Source: Paracoccaceae bacterium
Lineage (GTDB): Bacteria; Pseudomonadota; Alphaproteobacteria; Rhodobacterales; Rhodobacteraceae
NCBI GenBank assembly: GCA_006227805.1
Contig: SBFT01000085.1
Location: 1-6,312, forward strand
DNA: 6,312 nt
Direction: 5' to 3'
This document shows, in pieces, positions 1-5,755 of this stretch. The position numbers and the translations under genes were made by a program. Every line of letters begins with the position of its first letter. Within the stretch, counting starts at the first letter, position 1. Under the pieces are notes generated by a model. The model was given only the letters and a program-made list of their open reading frames with translations, ran no database searches and had not been told where the DNA came from.

Positions 1-3000
1 GGCACCAGCGTCTGGAGCGCGGCCGAGGCGTCGACGGCCCCTTTCAGCGCGGTGGCCCCCAGGGTCTGGCCGCCCTGGAACACCACCAGTTCCTGCGGAA
101 GCCGCTTGCGCAGATAGCCGGTCGAGCTGATCTGCTTGAGCACTTCCAGCGACTTGGACGCGGCGTTTTCGCTGAGTTCCGAGACGTTTGCGACGCCTTC
201 CTCAACCCCCCGGCCCAGGTCGTCGAAGGTGGCGCCTTCGGGTTTGACATGGGCGAGATCGGTGCGGTCGAGGTAGGACACCGCCAGTTCGCGGAACACG
301 TAGTCGAGGATCGAGGTCGCGTTCTTGATCGAGTCGTTGCCCTGCACCATGCCCGCCGGTTCGAACTTGGTGAAGGTGAAGGCGTCGACGAACTCTTCCA
401 GCGGCACGCCGTATTGCAGGCCGACGGACACCGCGATGGCGAAGTTGTTCATCATCGCGCGGAAGCCGGCCCCTTCCTTGTGCATGTCGATGAAGATCTC
501 GCCCAGGGTGCCGTCCTCGTATTCGCCGGTGCGCAGATAGACCTTGTGGCCGCCCACGATCGCCTTCTGGGTATAGCCCTTGCGGCGGTGGGGCATCTTC
601 TCGCGGTGCGACTTGACGATTTCCTTGACGATCACCTTCTCGATGATCTTCTCGGCCAGGACCTGCGCCTTCTGGGTGGGCGTGCCGCTTTCCAGCAGCT
701 CCGCCGCCTCGTCATCCTCCTCGACCAGGGCCGCGGCCAGCGGTTGCGACAGCTTCGAGCCGTCGCGGTAGAGCGCGTTGGCCTTGATCCCCAGCGACCA
801 GGACAGCTCGTAGGCCTTCTGGCAATCCTCGATCGTGGCGTCGTTGGGCATGTTGATCGTCTTCGAGATCGCGCCCGAGATGAAGCTTTGCGCCGCCGCC
901 ATCATATGGATGTGGCTGTCCACCGACAGGAAGCGCTTGCCCTTCTTGCCGCAGGGATTGGCGCAGTCGAAGATGTGGTAGTGGCTTTCCTTCAGGTGCG
1001 GCGCGCCTTCCAGGGTCATCGTGCCGCAGACATGGTCGTTGGCGTCCTCGATGTCCTTGCGGGAATAGCCCAGGTGACGCAGCAGGTCGAAGGTGGGATC
1101 GTTCAGCTTTTCCGCCGGGATTCCAAGGACTTCGCGGCAGAACTTCTCGCCCAGGGTCCATTGGTTGAAGACGAAGCGGATGTCGAAGGCGCTTTCCATC
1201 GCGGCCTCGACCTTGGCGATCTCGGCCGGGCCGAAGCCATGGCCCGCCAGCGAGGTCGGGTTGATGCCGGGCGCGTTGCCGATGGTGCCGTGTCCGACCG
1301 CATAGGCGACGATCTCCTCGATCTGGGCCGAGCCGTAGCCCAGCTTTTCCAGCGCCGCGGGGACCGAGTGGTTGATGATCTTGAAATAGCCGCCGCCGGC
1401 CAGTTTCTTGAACTTCACCAGCGCGAAATCGGGCTCGATGCCGGTGGTGTCGCAGTCCATCACCAGGCCGATCGTGCCGGTGGGCGCGATCACGGTGGCC
1501 TGGGCGTTGCGATAGCCGTGCATCTCGCCCAGCCTCAGCGCCTCGTCCCAGGCGGACATGGCGATGTCGACCAGGCGCGCATCGGGGCAATTGGCGTGGT
1601 CCAGCGGCACGGGCCGCACGTTCACGCCCTCGTAGCCGTCGGTGGCGCCATAGGCGGCGTTGCGGTGGTTGCGGATGACGCGCAGCATGTGCGCGGCGTT
1701 GCGCTTGTAGCCCGCGAAGGGCCCCAGTTCGCCCGCCATCTCGGCCGAGGTGGCATAGGCGACGCCGGTCATGATGGCGGTCAGCGCGCCGCAGAGCGCG
1801 CGGCCCTCCGCGCTGTCATAGCCCAGCCCCATGTTCATCAGAAGACCGCCGATATTGGCGTAGCCCAGGCCCAGGGTGCGGAAATCGTAGGACAGTTGCG
1901 CGATTTCCTTCGACGGGAACTGCGCCATCAGGACCGAGATTTCCAGCGTGACGGTCCACAGACGGGTGGCGTGGATGTAATCCTCGACCTGGAATTCGCC
2001 GTCCTTCAGGAAGGTCAGCAGGTTCATCGACGCCAGGTTGCAGGCCGTGTCGTCGAGGAACATGTATTCCGAACACGGGTTCGAGCCGCGGATCGGGCCG
2101 TCTTCCGGGCAGGTGTGCCAGGCGTTGACCGTGTCGTGATACTGGATGCCGGGATCGGCGCAGGCCCAGGCGGCGTGGCCGACCTTTTCCCACAGGTCGC
2201 GCGCCTTCACCGTCTTCGTGGGCTTGCCCGAGACGCGGCTGATCAGGTCCCAGTCGCCGTCCTGTTCCACGGCCCTGAGGAAGGCGTCGGTGACGCGGAT
2301 CGAGTTGTTCGAGTTCTGGCCCGAGACGCTGGAATAGGCCTCGCTGTCCCAGTCGGTGTTGTAGGTCGGGAACTCGATCGAGGTGTATCCCTGGCGGGCG
2401 TAGTCCAGAACGCGCTTGATGTAGGTCTCGGGGATCGCGACCTTCTTGGCGTCGCGCACGGCGGCCTTGAGGCCGTCGTTCTTCGCGGGGTCGACCGCAT
2501 CCTCGGCGGCGCCGTCCCAGGCCTTGATGGCGGCGAAGATCGCGTTCAGCTTCTTCTCGTGCATCTTCGAGCCGGCGACGATCGAGGCCACCTTCTGCTC
2601 CTCGACGACCTTCCAGTCGATGAAGGCCTCGATATCGGGGTGGTCGGCGTCGACGATGACCATCTTCGCGGCGCGGCGCGTGGTGCCGCCCGACTTGATG
2701 GCGCCCGCCGCGCGGTCGCCGATCTTGAGAAAGCCCATGAGCCCCGAGGACTTGCCGCCGCCCGAAAGCTTCTCGCCCTCACCGCGCAGCATCGAGAAGT
2801 TGGTGCCGGTGCCCGAGCCATACTTGAACAGGCGCGCCTCGCGCACCCAGAGGTCCATGATCCCGCCTTCGTTCACCAGGTCGTCCTGGACGCCCTGGAT
2901 GAAGCAGGCATGGGGCTGGGGATGCTCGTAGGCCGAGGCCGATCTGGTCAGCTTGCCGGTCTTGAAATCGACGTAATGGTGGCCCTGGCTGGGGCCGTCG

Positions 3001-3479
3001 ATGCCATAGGCCCAGTGCAGGCCGGTGTTGAACCATTGCGGGCTGTTGGGGGCCGCGCGCTGGCTGGCCAGCATGTTGCGCATCTCGTCGAAATAGGCGC
3101 GGGCGTCGGCCTCGGTCGAGAAATAGCCGCCCTTCCAGCCCCAATAGGCCCAGGCGCCCGCCAGGCGGTCGAAGACCTGCTTGGCCGAGGTCTCTCCGCC
3201 GAAGCCGTCATTGTCGTCCGCCGGCGCGCCGCGCCACAGGAATTCGGGCACGCCCTTTTCCCGCACGCGCTTGATCTTGTTGGGAACGCCGGCCTTGCGG
3301 AAATACTTCTGCGCGATCACGTCGCTGGCGACCTGGCTCCACCTGGCGGGAATCTCGATGTTCTCGAGCCGGAACACGATCGAGCCGTCGGGGTTGCGAA
3401 TCTCGGACGTCGCCTGCTCGAAGGCGATGCCTTCATACGCGTCGCGGCCTTCGGTCGTGAATCTTCTTTCGATTTTCAT
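1..3479 (-). CDS. nrdJ: Coenzyme B12-dependent (class II) ribonucleotide reductase, 3' end cut by window edge
   Basis: This cytoplasmic enzyme reduces ribonucleotides to deoxyribonucleotides using adenosylcobalamin to make a transient cysteine thiyl radical, so it works with or without oxygen. About 1,159 codons are visible. An early ACF motif carries Cys192, the likely first redox cysteine. NPCSE at 467-471 supplies Asn467, the radical Cys469 and Glu471, and the second redox Cys480 lies in DDTAC. The spacing from radical to second redox cysteine (11 residues) equals that of the Thermotoga maritima enzyme as I recall it. PTGTIG is at 666-671. A TSCPD-type domain occupies roughly 960-1050. The Cys-rich C-terminal tail usual in the family, roughly 50-60 residues, must lie beyond base 1. 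The start is an ATG 8 nt after GAGG (3491-3488), at the natural N-terminus MKIERRFT. The gene stands alone here with its own promoter and probable NrdR sites. Identification is secure. Confidence 0.97.
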   Translation of the reverse strand, partial: MKIERRFTTEGRDAYEGIAFEQATSEIRNPDGSIVFRLENIEIPARWSQVASDVIAQKYFRKAGVPNKIKRVREKGVPEFLWRGAPADDNDGFGGETSAKQVFDRLAGAWAYWGWKGGYFSTEADARAYFDEMRNMLASQRAAPNSPQWFNTGLHWAYGIDGPSQGHHYVDFKTGKLTRSASAYEHPQPHACFIQGVQDDLVNEGGIMDLWVREARLFKYGSGTGTNFSMLRGEGEKLSGGGKSSGLMGFLKIGDRAAGAIKSGGTTRRAAKMVIVDADHPDIEAFIDWKVVEEQKVASIVAGSKMHEKKLNAIFAAIKAWDGAAEDAVDPAKNDGLKAAVRDAKKVAIPETYIKRVLDYARQGYTSIEFPTYNTDWDSEAYSSVSGQNSNNSIRVTDAFLRAVEQDGDWDLISRVSGKPTKTVKARDLWEKVGHAAWACADPGIQYHDTVNAWHTCPEDGPIRGSNPCSEYMFLDDTACNLASMNLLTFLKDGEFQVEDYIHATRLWTVTLEISVLMAQFPSKEIAQLSYDFRTLGLGYANIGGLLMNMGLGYDSAEGRALCGALTAIMTGVAYATSAEMAGELGPFAGYKRNAAHMLRVIRNHRNAAYGATDGYEGVNVRPVPLDHANCPDARLVDIAMSAWDEALRLGEMHGYRNAQATVIAPTGTIGLVMDCDTTGIEPDFALVKFKKLAGGGYFKIINHSVPAALEKLGYGSAQIEEIVAYAVGHGTIGNAPGINPTSLAGHGFGPAEIAKVEAAMESAFDIRFVFNQWTLGEKFCREVLGIPAEKLNDPTFDLLRHLGYSRKDIEDANDHVCGTMTLEGAPHLKESHYHIFDCANPCGKKGKRFLSVDSHIHMMAAAQSFISGAISKTINMPNDATIEDCQKAYELSWSLGIKANALYRDGSKLSQPLAAALVEEDDEAAELLESGTPTQKAQVLAEKIIEKVIVKEIVKSHREKMPHRRKGYTQKAIVGGHKVYLRTGEYEDGTLGEIFIDMHKEGAGFRAMMNNFAIAVSVGLQYGVPLEEFVDAFTFTKFEPAGMVQGNDSIKNATSILDYVFRELAVSYLDRTDLAHVKPEGATFDDLGRGVEEGVANVSELSENAASKSLEVLKQISSTGYLRKRLPQELVVFQGGQTLGATALKGAVDASAALQTLV

Positions 3480-3700
3480 CTTTGCTGCCTCGTTCTTCAG
3501 CGTCGTGTTCCGTCCTGTCCGTCCGCTCTCGGCGTCCGTCCCGTCTCATGCCTCGGAGACAAGCGCATTCCGGTCGCGGCCACCTTTCGGAACCCACGTT
3601 GCAGGCCTTCGCCCTGTCCGTTGCCGGGAATGTCGATCCGTCCCTGTCTTCGCCGCCCGGTCCTGTTTACTCTACCAGATATAGTGGGTCAGCGAAGCGC
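3480..3700 (-). other. 5' leader of nrdJ (predicted untranslated region)
   Basis: If transcription starts just downstream of the -10 candidate at 3713-3708, nrdJ has a leader of about 220 nt. It holds the GAGG ribosome binding site at 3491-3488 and purine-rich repeats of the ACGGA/GGAC type in its last 70 nt. Two short hairpins can form: GTCTC/GAGAC (3543-3547 with 3556-3560, 8-nt loop) and TTCCG/CGGAA (3568-3572 with 3588-3592). I see no recognisable cobalamin riboswitch B12 box, no U-tract terminator and no convincing small ORF. The leader is long for a simple mRNA, so a structured or regulatory role is possible but not shown. Confidence 0.4.
3672..3687 (-). promoter_or_regulatory. NrdR box, promoter-distal copy (downstream)
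   Basis: On the minus strand this reads CCACTATATCTGGTAG, matching 11 of 16 positions of the NrdR consensus ACACWATATATWGTGT, including the whole CACTATAT core. NrdR is the zinc-finger/ATP-cone repressor of ribonucleotide reductase genes. The position is just downstream of the predicted transcription start and exactly 31 bp from the partner box. Confidence 0.75.
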
Positions 3701-3702
3701 CC

Positions 3703-3718
3703 ACACAATCTGACGTAG
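3703..3718 (-). promoter_or_regulatory. NrdR box, upstream copy overlapping the -10 region
   Basis: On the plus strand this reads ACACAATCTGACGTAG; the first seven bases match the NrdR consensus ACACWAT perfectly and 10 of 16 match overall, so one half-site is strong and the other weak. The start-to-start distance to the other box is 31 bp (15 bp between them), the three-helical-turn spacing known for tandem NrdR sites. It covers the -10 candidate at 3713-3708, which fits repression by blocking RNA polymerase. Confidence 0.68.
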
Positions 3719-3736
3719 GATAGCCAACCCCGTCAA
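3708..3736 (-). promoter_or_regulatory. Probable nrdJ promoter
   Basis: A good -35 hexamer TTGACG (3736-3731) is followed after 17 bp by TCAGAT (3713-3708), a weak -10 with the A and T of the last two positions kept. Alphaproteobacterial housekeeping promoters commonly have a strong TTGAC and a loose -10. Immediately upstream (3741-3765) is an AT-rich tract, unusual in this GC-rich DNA, that could act as an UP element. The placement agrees with the two NrdR boxes. The exact start site is not known. Confidence 0.5.
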
Positions 3737-4000
3737 CGGCATTTTTCATATTTTTGTAATTCTTTGCGCTTGACGGATGCGCCGAAAATCGCACCGGGAA
3801 TCGCGGCCCCGCGGCTCGCGCAGGGCAAGGCCGCGGCCGCCCGGGATCGCCCCCGCGATTTTCGGGTTCTTTCACGCCGACTTAGGCCCGCCGCCTGAAC
3901 GAAAGCGTGAAGCCGGGGCGGTTGGACGTTGCAGTCCGGGGCCGTGCAGCTAGATCTGGTGGGCAGACCCACGCCACCGCCCGGCCCCCCGGAGACAGCC
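3737..4000. other. Divergent intergenic region between the nrdJ promoter and the lipoprotein gene
   Basis: From left to right this holds an AT-rich patch (3741-3765), a plus-strand TTGACG (3770-3775) with no believable -10 at the right distance, the nested inverted repeat (3782-3865), a 7-bp inverted repeat TTCACGC/GCGTGAA (3871-3877 with 3905-3911), and a small hairpin GTGGG-CAGA-CCCAC (3959-3972) shortly before the lipoprotein ribosome binding site. I see no gene: open frames here are short, start at TTG or GTG without a good ribosome binding site, and read into the lipoprotein frame or antisense to it. The lipoprotein promoter must lie here but I cannot place it. Confidence 0.5.
3782..3865. 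repeat. 84-nt nested imperfect inverted repeat in the divergent intergenic region
   Basis: Perfect 11-bp outer arms CCGAAAATCGC (3782-3792) and GCGATTTTCGG (3855-3865) enclose a second pair CCGGG/CCCGG (3794-3798 with 3840-3844) and a third pair CGCGGCC/GGCCGCG (3802-3808 with 3829-3835). All three are nested in order, so a transcript of either strand could fold into one long interrupted stem. No T-run follows the structure on the minus strand; on the plus strand only a mixed GTTCTTTC follows. It may be an RNA structure, a terminator without a U-tract, or a DNA-level element. GC-rich inner arms could arise by chance, but the 11-bp outer arms are A/T-centred and less likely to. Confidence 0.6.
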
Positions 4001-4447
4001 ATGCCGTTGCCCAGAATCGTGTTCTTTCTGACACTGGTGACGGCCCTTGGCGCCTGCGCCGCCCCCGAACCGGCCCCGCCCAGCGGCAAGGCGCGATTCC
4101 CGGCCTATCCGCAGATGCTGTTCGATGCCTTCCGCGCCTCGTGCGAGGGGCCCGCGCGCGATTTCGCGACGCCCGCGCGCAATGTCGTGGAATGCCGCGA
4201 GCTGATGCCGCCCGAGATCACGGCCTCGGTGATTCTGGGCTATGACGGCACGACCGAGGACCTGCCGCGCCTGGTGATCCGGTTCCGGGCCGACCGCGAC
4301 GCGGCGAGCTACCTTGTCACCAACGATGTCTACCTGAACGTGCCCCAGAAGCGCGGCGGCCCGCGCCGGATCCCGATCGAAGACCGGCGGCTGGCGCGCG
4401 AATTGCAGAGGCTCTACGCCCAGGCGGGCGGCGTGCCCGCGCCCTGA
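4001..4447 (+). CDS. Small predicted lipoprotein of unknown function
   Basis: The product is 148 residues. The N-terminus has one Arg, then a hydrophobic stretch (about residues 6-16) ending in a lipobox LGAC at 16-19, so Cys19 should be lipidated after cleavage by signal peptidase II. The following Ala-Pro-rich stretch (20-27) looks like a linker. The mature part (about 110 residues) has two further cysteines, in ASCEG and VECREL, which could form a disulfide in the periplasm, and a basic stretch near residues 120-135. I do not recognise a named family. Residue +2 is Ala rather than Asp, which by the enterobacterial rule favours the outer membrane; whether that rule holds here is uncertain. 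The ATG is chosen because GGAG lies 6 nt before it (3991-3994) and because the signal peptide begins there; a longer TTG-started frame from 3929 would bury the signal. It diverges from nrdJ and converges on tRNA-Pro. Confidence 0.85.
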   Translation: MPLPRIVFFLTLVTALGACAAPEPAPPSGKARFPAYPQMLFDAFRASCEGPARDFATPARNVVECRELMPPEITASVILGYDGTTEDLPRLVIRFRADRDAASYLVTNDVYLNVPQKRGGPRRIPIEDRRLARELQRLYAQAGGVPAP

Positions 4448-4464
4448 GAAGCAGGGACGCGGGC
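4435..4464. terminator. Hairpin between convergent lipoprotein gene and tRNA-Pro, candidate bidirectional terminator
   Basis: Left arm GCCCGCGCCCTG (4435-4446) pairs with CAGGG (4452-4456) and CGCGGGC (4458-4464), giving 12 bp with one bulged A at 4457 and a 5-nt loop AGAAG; a flanking T-A pair (4434/4465) adds one more. It works on either strand and sits exactly between two converging genes. The lipoprotein TGA (4445-4447) is inside it. Neither side has a T-run, so it may be an incomplete intrinsic terminator or an mRNA-end stabilising hairpin. Confidence 0.55.
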
Positions 4465-4472
4465 AGGCTGCG

Positions 4473-4550
<78 letters not shown>

Positions 4551-4585
4551 ACCAAGCGCGTTCCTAGCGCCCGACGCGGGGATTG

Positions 4586-4656
4586 AAAAGCCCCGGCGCG
4601 TCATCCCGGCGATCCTGACGGCACGTCGCCTGCGCGGAAGGCCGGCAAAAGGGGCT
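4586..4656 (-). terminator. Weak candidate terminator after the DUF192 gene
   Basis: On the minus strand AGCCCC (4656-4651), directly after the DUF192 stop codon, can pair with GGGGCT (4594-4589), followed by TTT (4588-4586). The loop of 56 nt is long though GC-rich enough to fold inside itself. Only a short T-run follows. It could end the cold-shock/DUF192 transcript before tRNA-Pro, but the evidence is thin. Confidence 0.25.
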
Positions 4657-5142
4657 TCAGCAGGGCCAGGCGGCGTCCGCCTGGTCGATCGCAGGGTGGC
4701 GCATCGTGTCGCCCGGCGCGATCCGGAAGAGTTCGGCCAGCCCGCCATTGATCTCGAGCACCATCAGGATGTCGCGCCCGCCGGTGATGGGCGTGAGGTC
4801 GCCCGGGATCGCGCGGTGATGCACATGCACGACCGTTCCCGTCCGGTCGAAGAAGATCATGTCGAGCGGGATCAGCGTGTTCTTCATCCAGAAGGACGCG
4901 ACCTGCGGTGTCTCGTAGATGAAGAGCATCCCCGCGTTCCGCGCCATCTTCTCGCGGAACATCAAGCCCTGGCTGCGTTCCGCCGGGTCATCGGCGATCT
5001 CGACGGAGAAGAGCGCCTCGCCCCACGCGCCGCGCAGGACCACCCGGTCGGGGGCGCAGTCGGCGAAGGCGAAGGAGGCAGAGGGCAGCACGGCCAGCGC
5101 CGCGGCCAGAAGACAGATCAATCCGGAAGCGCGTGTTCCCAC
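4657..5142 (-). CDS. Exported DUF192 (COG1430) family protein
   Basis: The product is 161 residues. Residues 1-27 form a Sec signal peptide: Arg at position 4, a Leu/Ala-rich core (8-19) and a likely cleavage site SFAFA-DC after residue 27. Residues 34-152 are a DUF192 domain with its usual marks: RSQGLMFRE (56-64), GMLF (71-74), FWMKNTLIPLDMIFFD (84-99) and a late VLEINGG (128-134) leading to GD (144-145). The biochemical function of the family is not established; some members stand alone as small periplasmic or outer-surface proteins. The GTG start at 5142 has GAGG at 5153-5150, 7 nt away. A longer frame reaching upstream is only antisense-free read-through of the cold-shock gene in another frame, and its N-terminus has no signal peptide. 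A TTG at 5121 is an alternative but would lose the positive charge of the signal. The start lies 25 nt inside the cold-shock gene, suggesting translational coupling. Confidence 0.9.
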   Translation of the reverse strand: MGTRASGLICLLAAALAVLPSASFAFADCAPDRVVLRGAWGEALFSVEIADDPAERSQGLMFREKMARNAGMLFIYETPQVASFWMKNTLIPLDMIFFDRTGTVVHVHHRAIPGDLTPITGGRDILMVLEINGGLAELFRIAPGDTMRHPAIDQADAAWPC

Positions 5143-5648
5143 GGGTGAACCTCGACCGCCATGCGGCCCCGTTTGCCGTCGATCACCCGCAGCGCCAGGG
5201 CCTCGCCCGGCTGGAGATCGGACAGCCCCGACAGCCGCAATACCTCGATATGCAGGAACACATCTTCCGGCTTTCCGAAGACATTTGCAAACCCGAAACC
5301 CTTGCCCTTGTCGAACCACTTGACGCGCGCGGGCTCCAGCGGCAGCCCGGCCACATCCTGCGGCATCAGGCCGGCGATATCGGGCAGGGGCGCGCCGCCG
5401 TCGCGCGCGGGGGGATCGATGGACAGGACCTCGACCGCCTGCACGCCGCGCGCGGTCTGCTGGGCGAGGATCCGGATCCGCGACGAATCCGCGACCGAGT
5501 TCTGGCCGAAGTTGCGCAAGACGTTGATGTGCAGAAGGATGTCGGGGCCGCCTTCGTCCGCGACGACGAAGCCAAAGCCCTTGGCGGCGTCAAACCATTT
5601 GACGAGCCCAGACACTTCATTGGTTTGGTGATTATCGGCCAAGACCAT
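5118..5648 (-). CDS. Cold-shock protein with two cold-shock domains
   Basis: The product is 176 residues with two OB-fold cold-shock domains. Domain 1 (about 13-77) has GLVKWFD, RNP1 KGFGFV (23-28) and RNP2-like DILLH (36-40). Domain 2 (about 106-170) has ARVKWFD, RNP1 KGFGFA (116-121) and RNP2 DVFLH (129-133). A Pro/Asp-rich linker (78-105) joins them. Such proteins bind single-stranded RNA or DNA and melt RNA structure. Two-domain versions are known in alphaproteobacteria, for example CspC and CspD of Caulobacter, while most bacterial Csp proteins are about 70 residues with one domain. Both domains keep the aromatic RNA-binding faces, so both should be active; domain 1 has Ile-Leu-Leu in RNP2 where Val-Phe-Val is typical. 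The ATG at 5648 is preferred over the adjacent GTG at 5651 because GAGA (5657-5654) is 5 nt before it. The 3' end overlaps the DUF192 start. Confidence 0.95.
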   Translation of the reverse strand: MVLADNHQTNEVSGLVKWFDAAKGFGFVVADEGGPDILLHINVLRNFGQNSVADSSRIRILAQQTARGVQAVEVLSIDPPARDGGAPLPDIAGLMPQDVAGLPLEPARVKWFDKGKGFGFANVFGKPEDVFLHIEVLRLSGLSDLQPGEALALRVIDGKRGRMAVEVHPWEHALPD

Positions 5649-5755
5649 CACATTCTCACGGGTTTACGCATATATTGTGTCCTGAATATTATGGTTGAAT
5701 TCAAGTGGAAAAAATCTTTCTTCTGCAATTATTTGCATTTCACGTGACGTCAATT
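5649..5755 (-). promoter_or_regulatory. AT-rich upstream region of the cold-shock gene with stacked palindromes and direct repeats
   Basis: This 107-bp gap is much richer in A/T than its surroundings. Directly after the pdxH stop are TGACGTCA (5745-5752) and TCACGTGA (5740-5747), two 8-bp palindromes overlapping by three bases, and the octamer ATTTCACG occurs twice, 16 bp apart (5737-5744 and 5753-5760). Nearer the gene is the 10-bp palindrome TTGAATTCAA (5695-5704). A minus-strand TTGACG (5753-5748) could be a -35, but the -10 at 17 bp (AATTGC) is poor; TAATAT and AATATA elements occur closer to the gene without a good -35. A promoter here is likely, its exact position is not. Confidence 0.45.

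Noticed and set aside
712..1590. A 292-codon minus-strand open frame inside nrdJ
   Set aside because: It is in another frame of the same strand as nrdJ, is rich in Arg/Gly/Pro/His, and the nrdJ frame has the conserved motifs throughout.
249..3713. A 1,154-codon open frame on the plus strand, antisense to nrdJ
   Set aside because: It is the mirror of a real, fully motif-supported nrdJ. In GC-rich genes the strong third-position G/C bias keeps one antisense frame free of stops. Its product is a low-complexity mix of Val, Leu, Gly, Arg, Asp and His with no recognisable domain.
3480..3720. Adenosylcobalamin riboswitch upstream of nrdJ
   Set aside because: No B12-box-like conserved core is seen, and such riboswitches usually repress B12-independent alternatives or B12 uptake/synthesis genes rather than the B12-dependent enzyme.
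3929..4000. Longer lipoprotein reading frame from a TTG at 3929
   Set aside because: The added 24 residues are Pro/Gly-rich without a ribosome binding site and would bury the lipoprotein signal; GGAG sits 6 nt before the ATG at 4001.
5053..5067. Possible lipobox at the DUF192 protein's Cys29
   Set aside because: The residues before the cysteine are AFAD; Asp at -1 does not fit a signal peptidase II site, whereas a signal peptidase I site (AFA before Asp) fits well.
4657..5319. A 220-residue version of the DUF192 protein starting upstream at 5319
   Set aside because: The extra 59 residues overlap the second cold-shock domain in another frame, are Arg/Gly/Ala-rich, and would place the signal peptide in the middle of the protein. 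The GTG at 5142 has its own ribosome binding site.
5133..5747. Plus-strand open frames of 204 and 156 codons antisense to the cold-shock gene
   Set aside because: The minus strand carries two complete cold-shock domains with both RNP motifs; the plus-strand products have no recognisable features.
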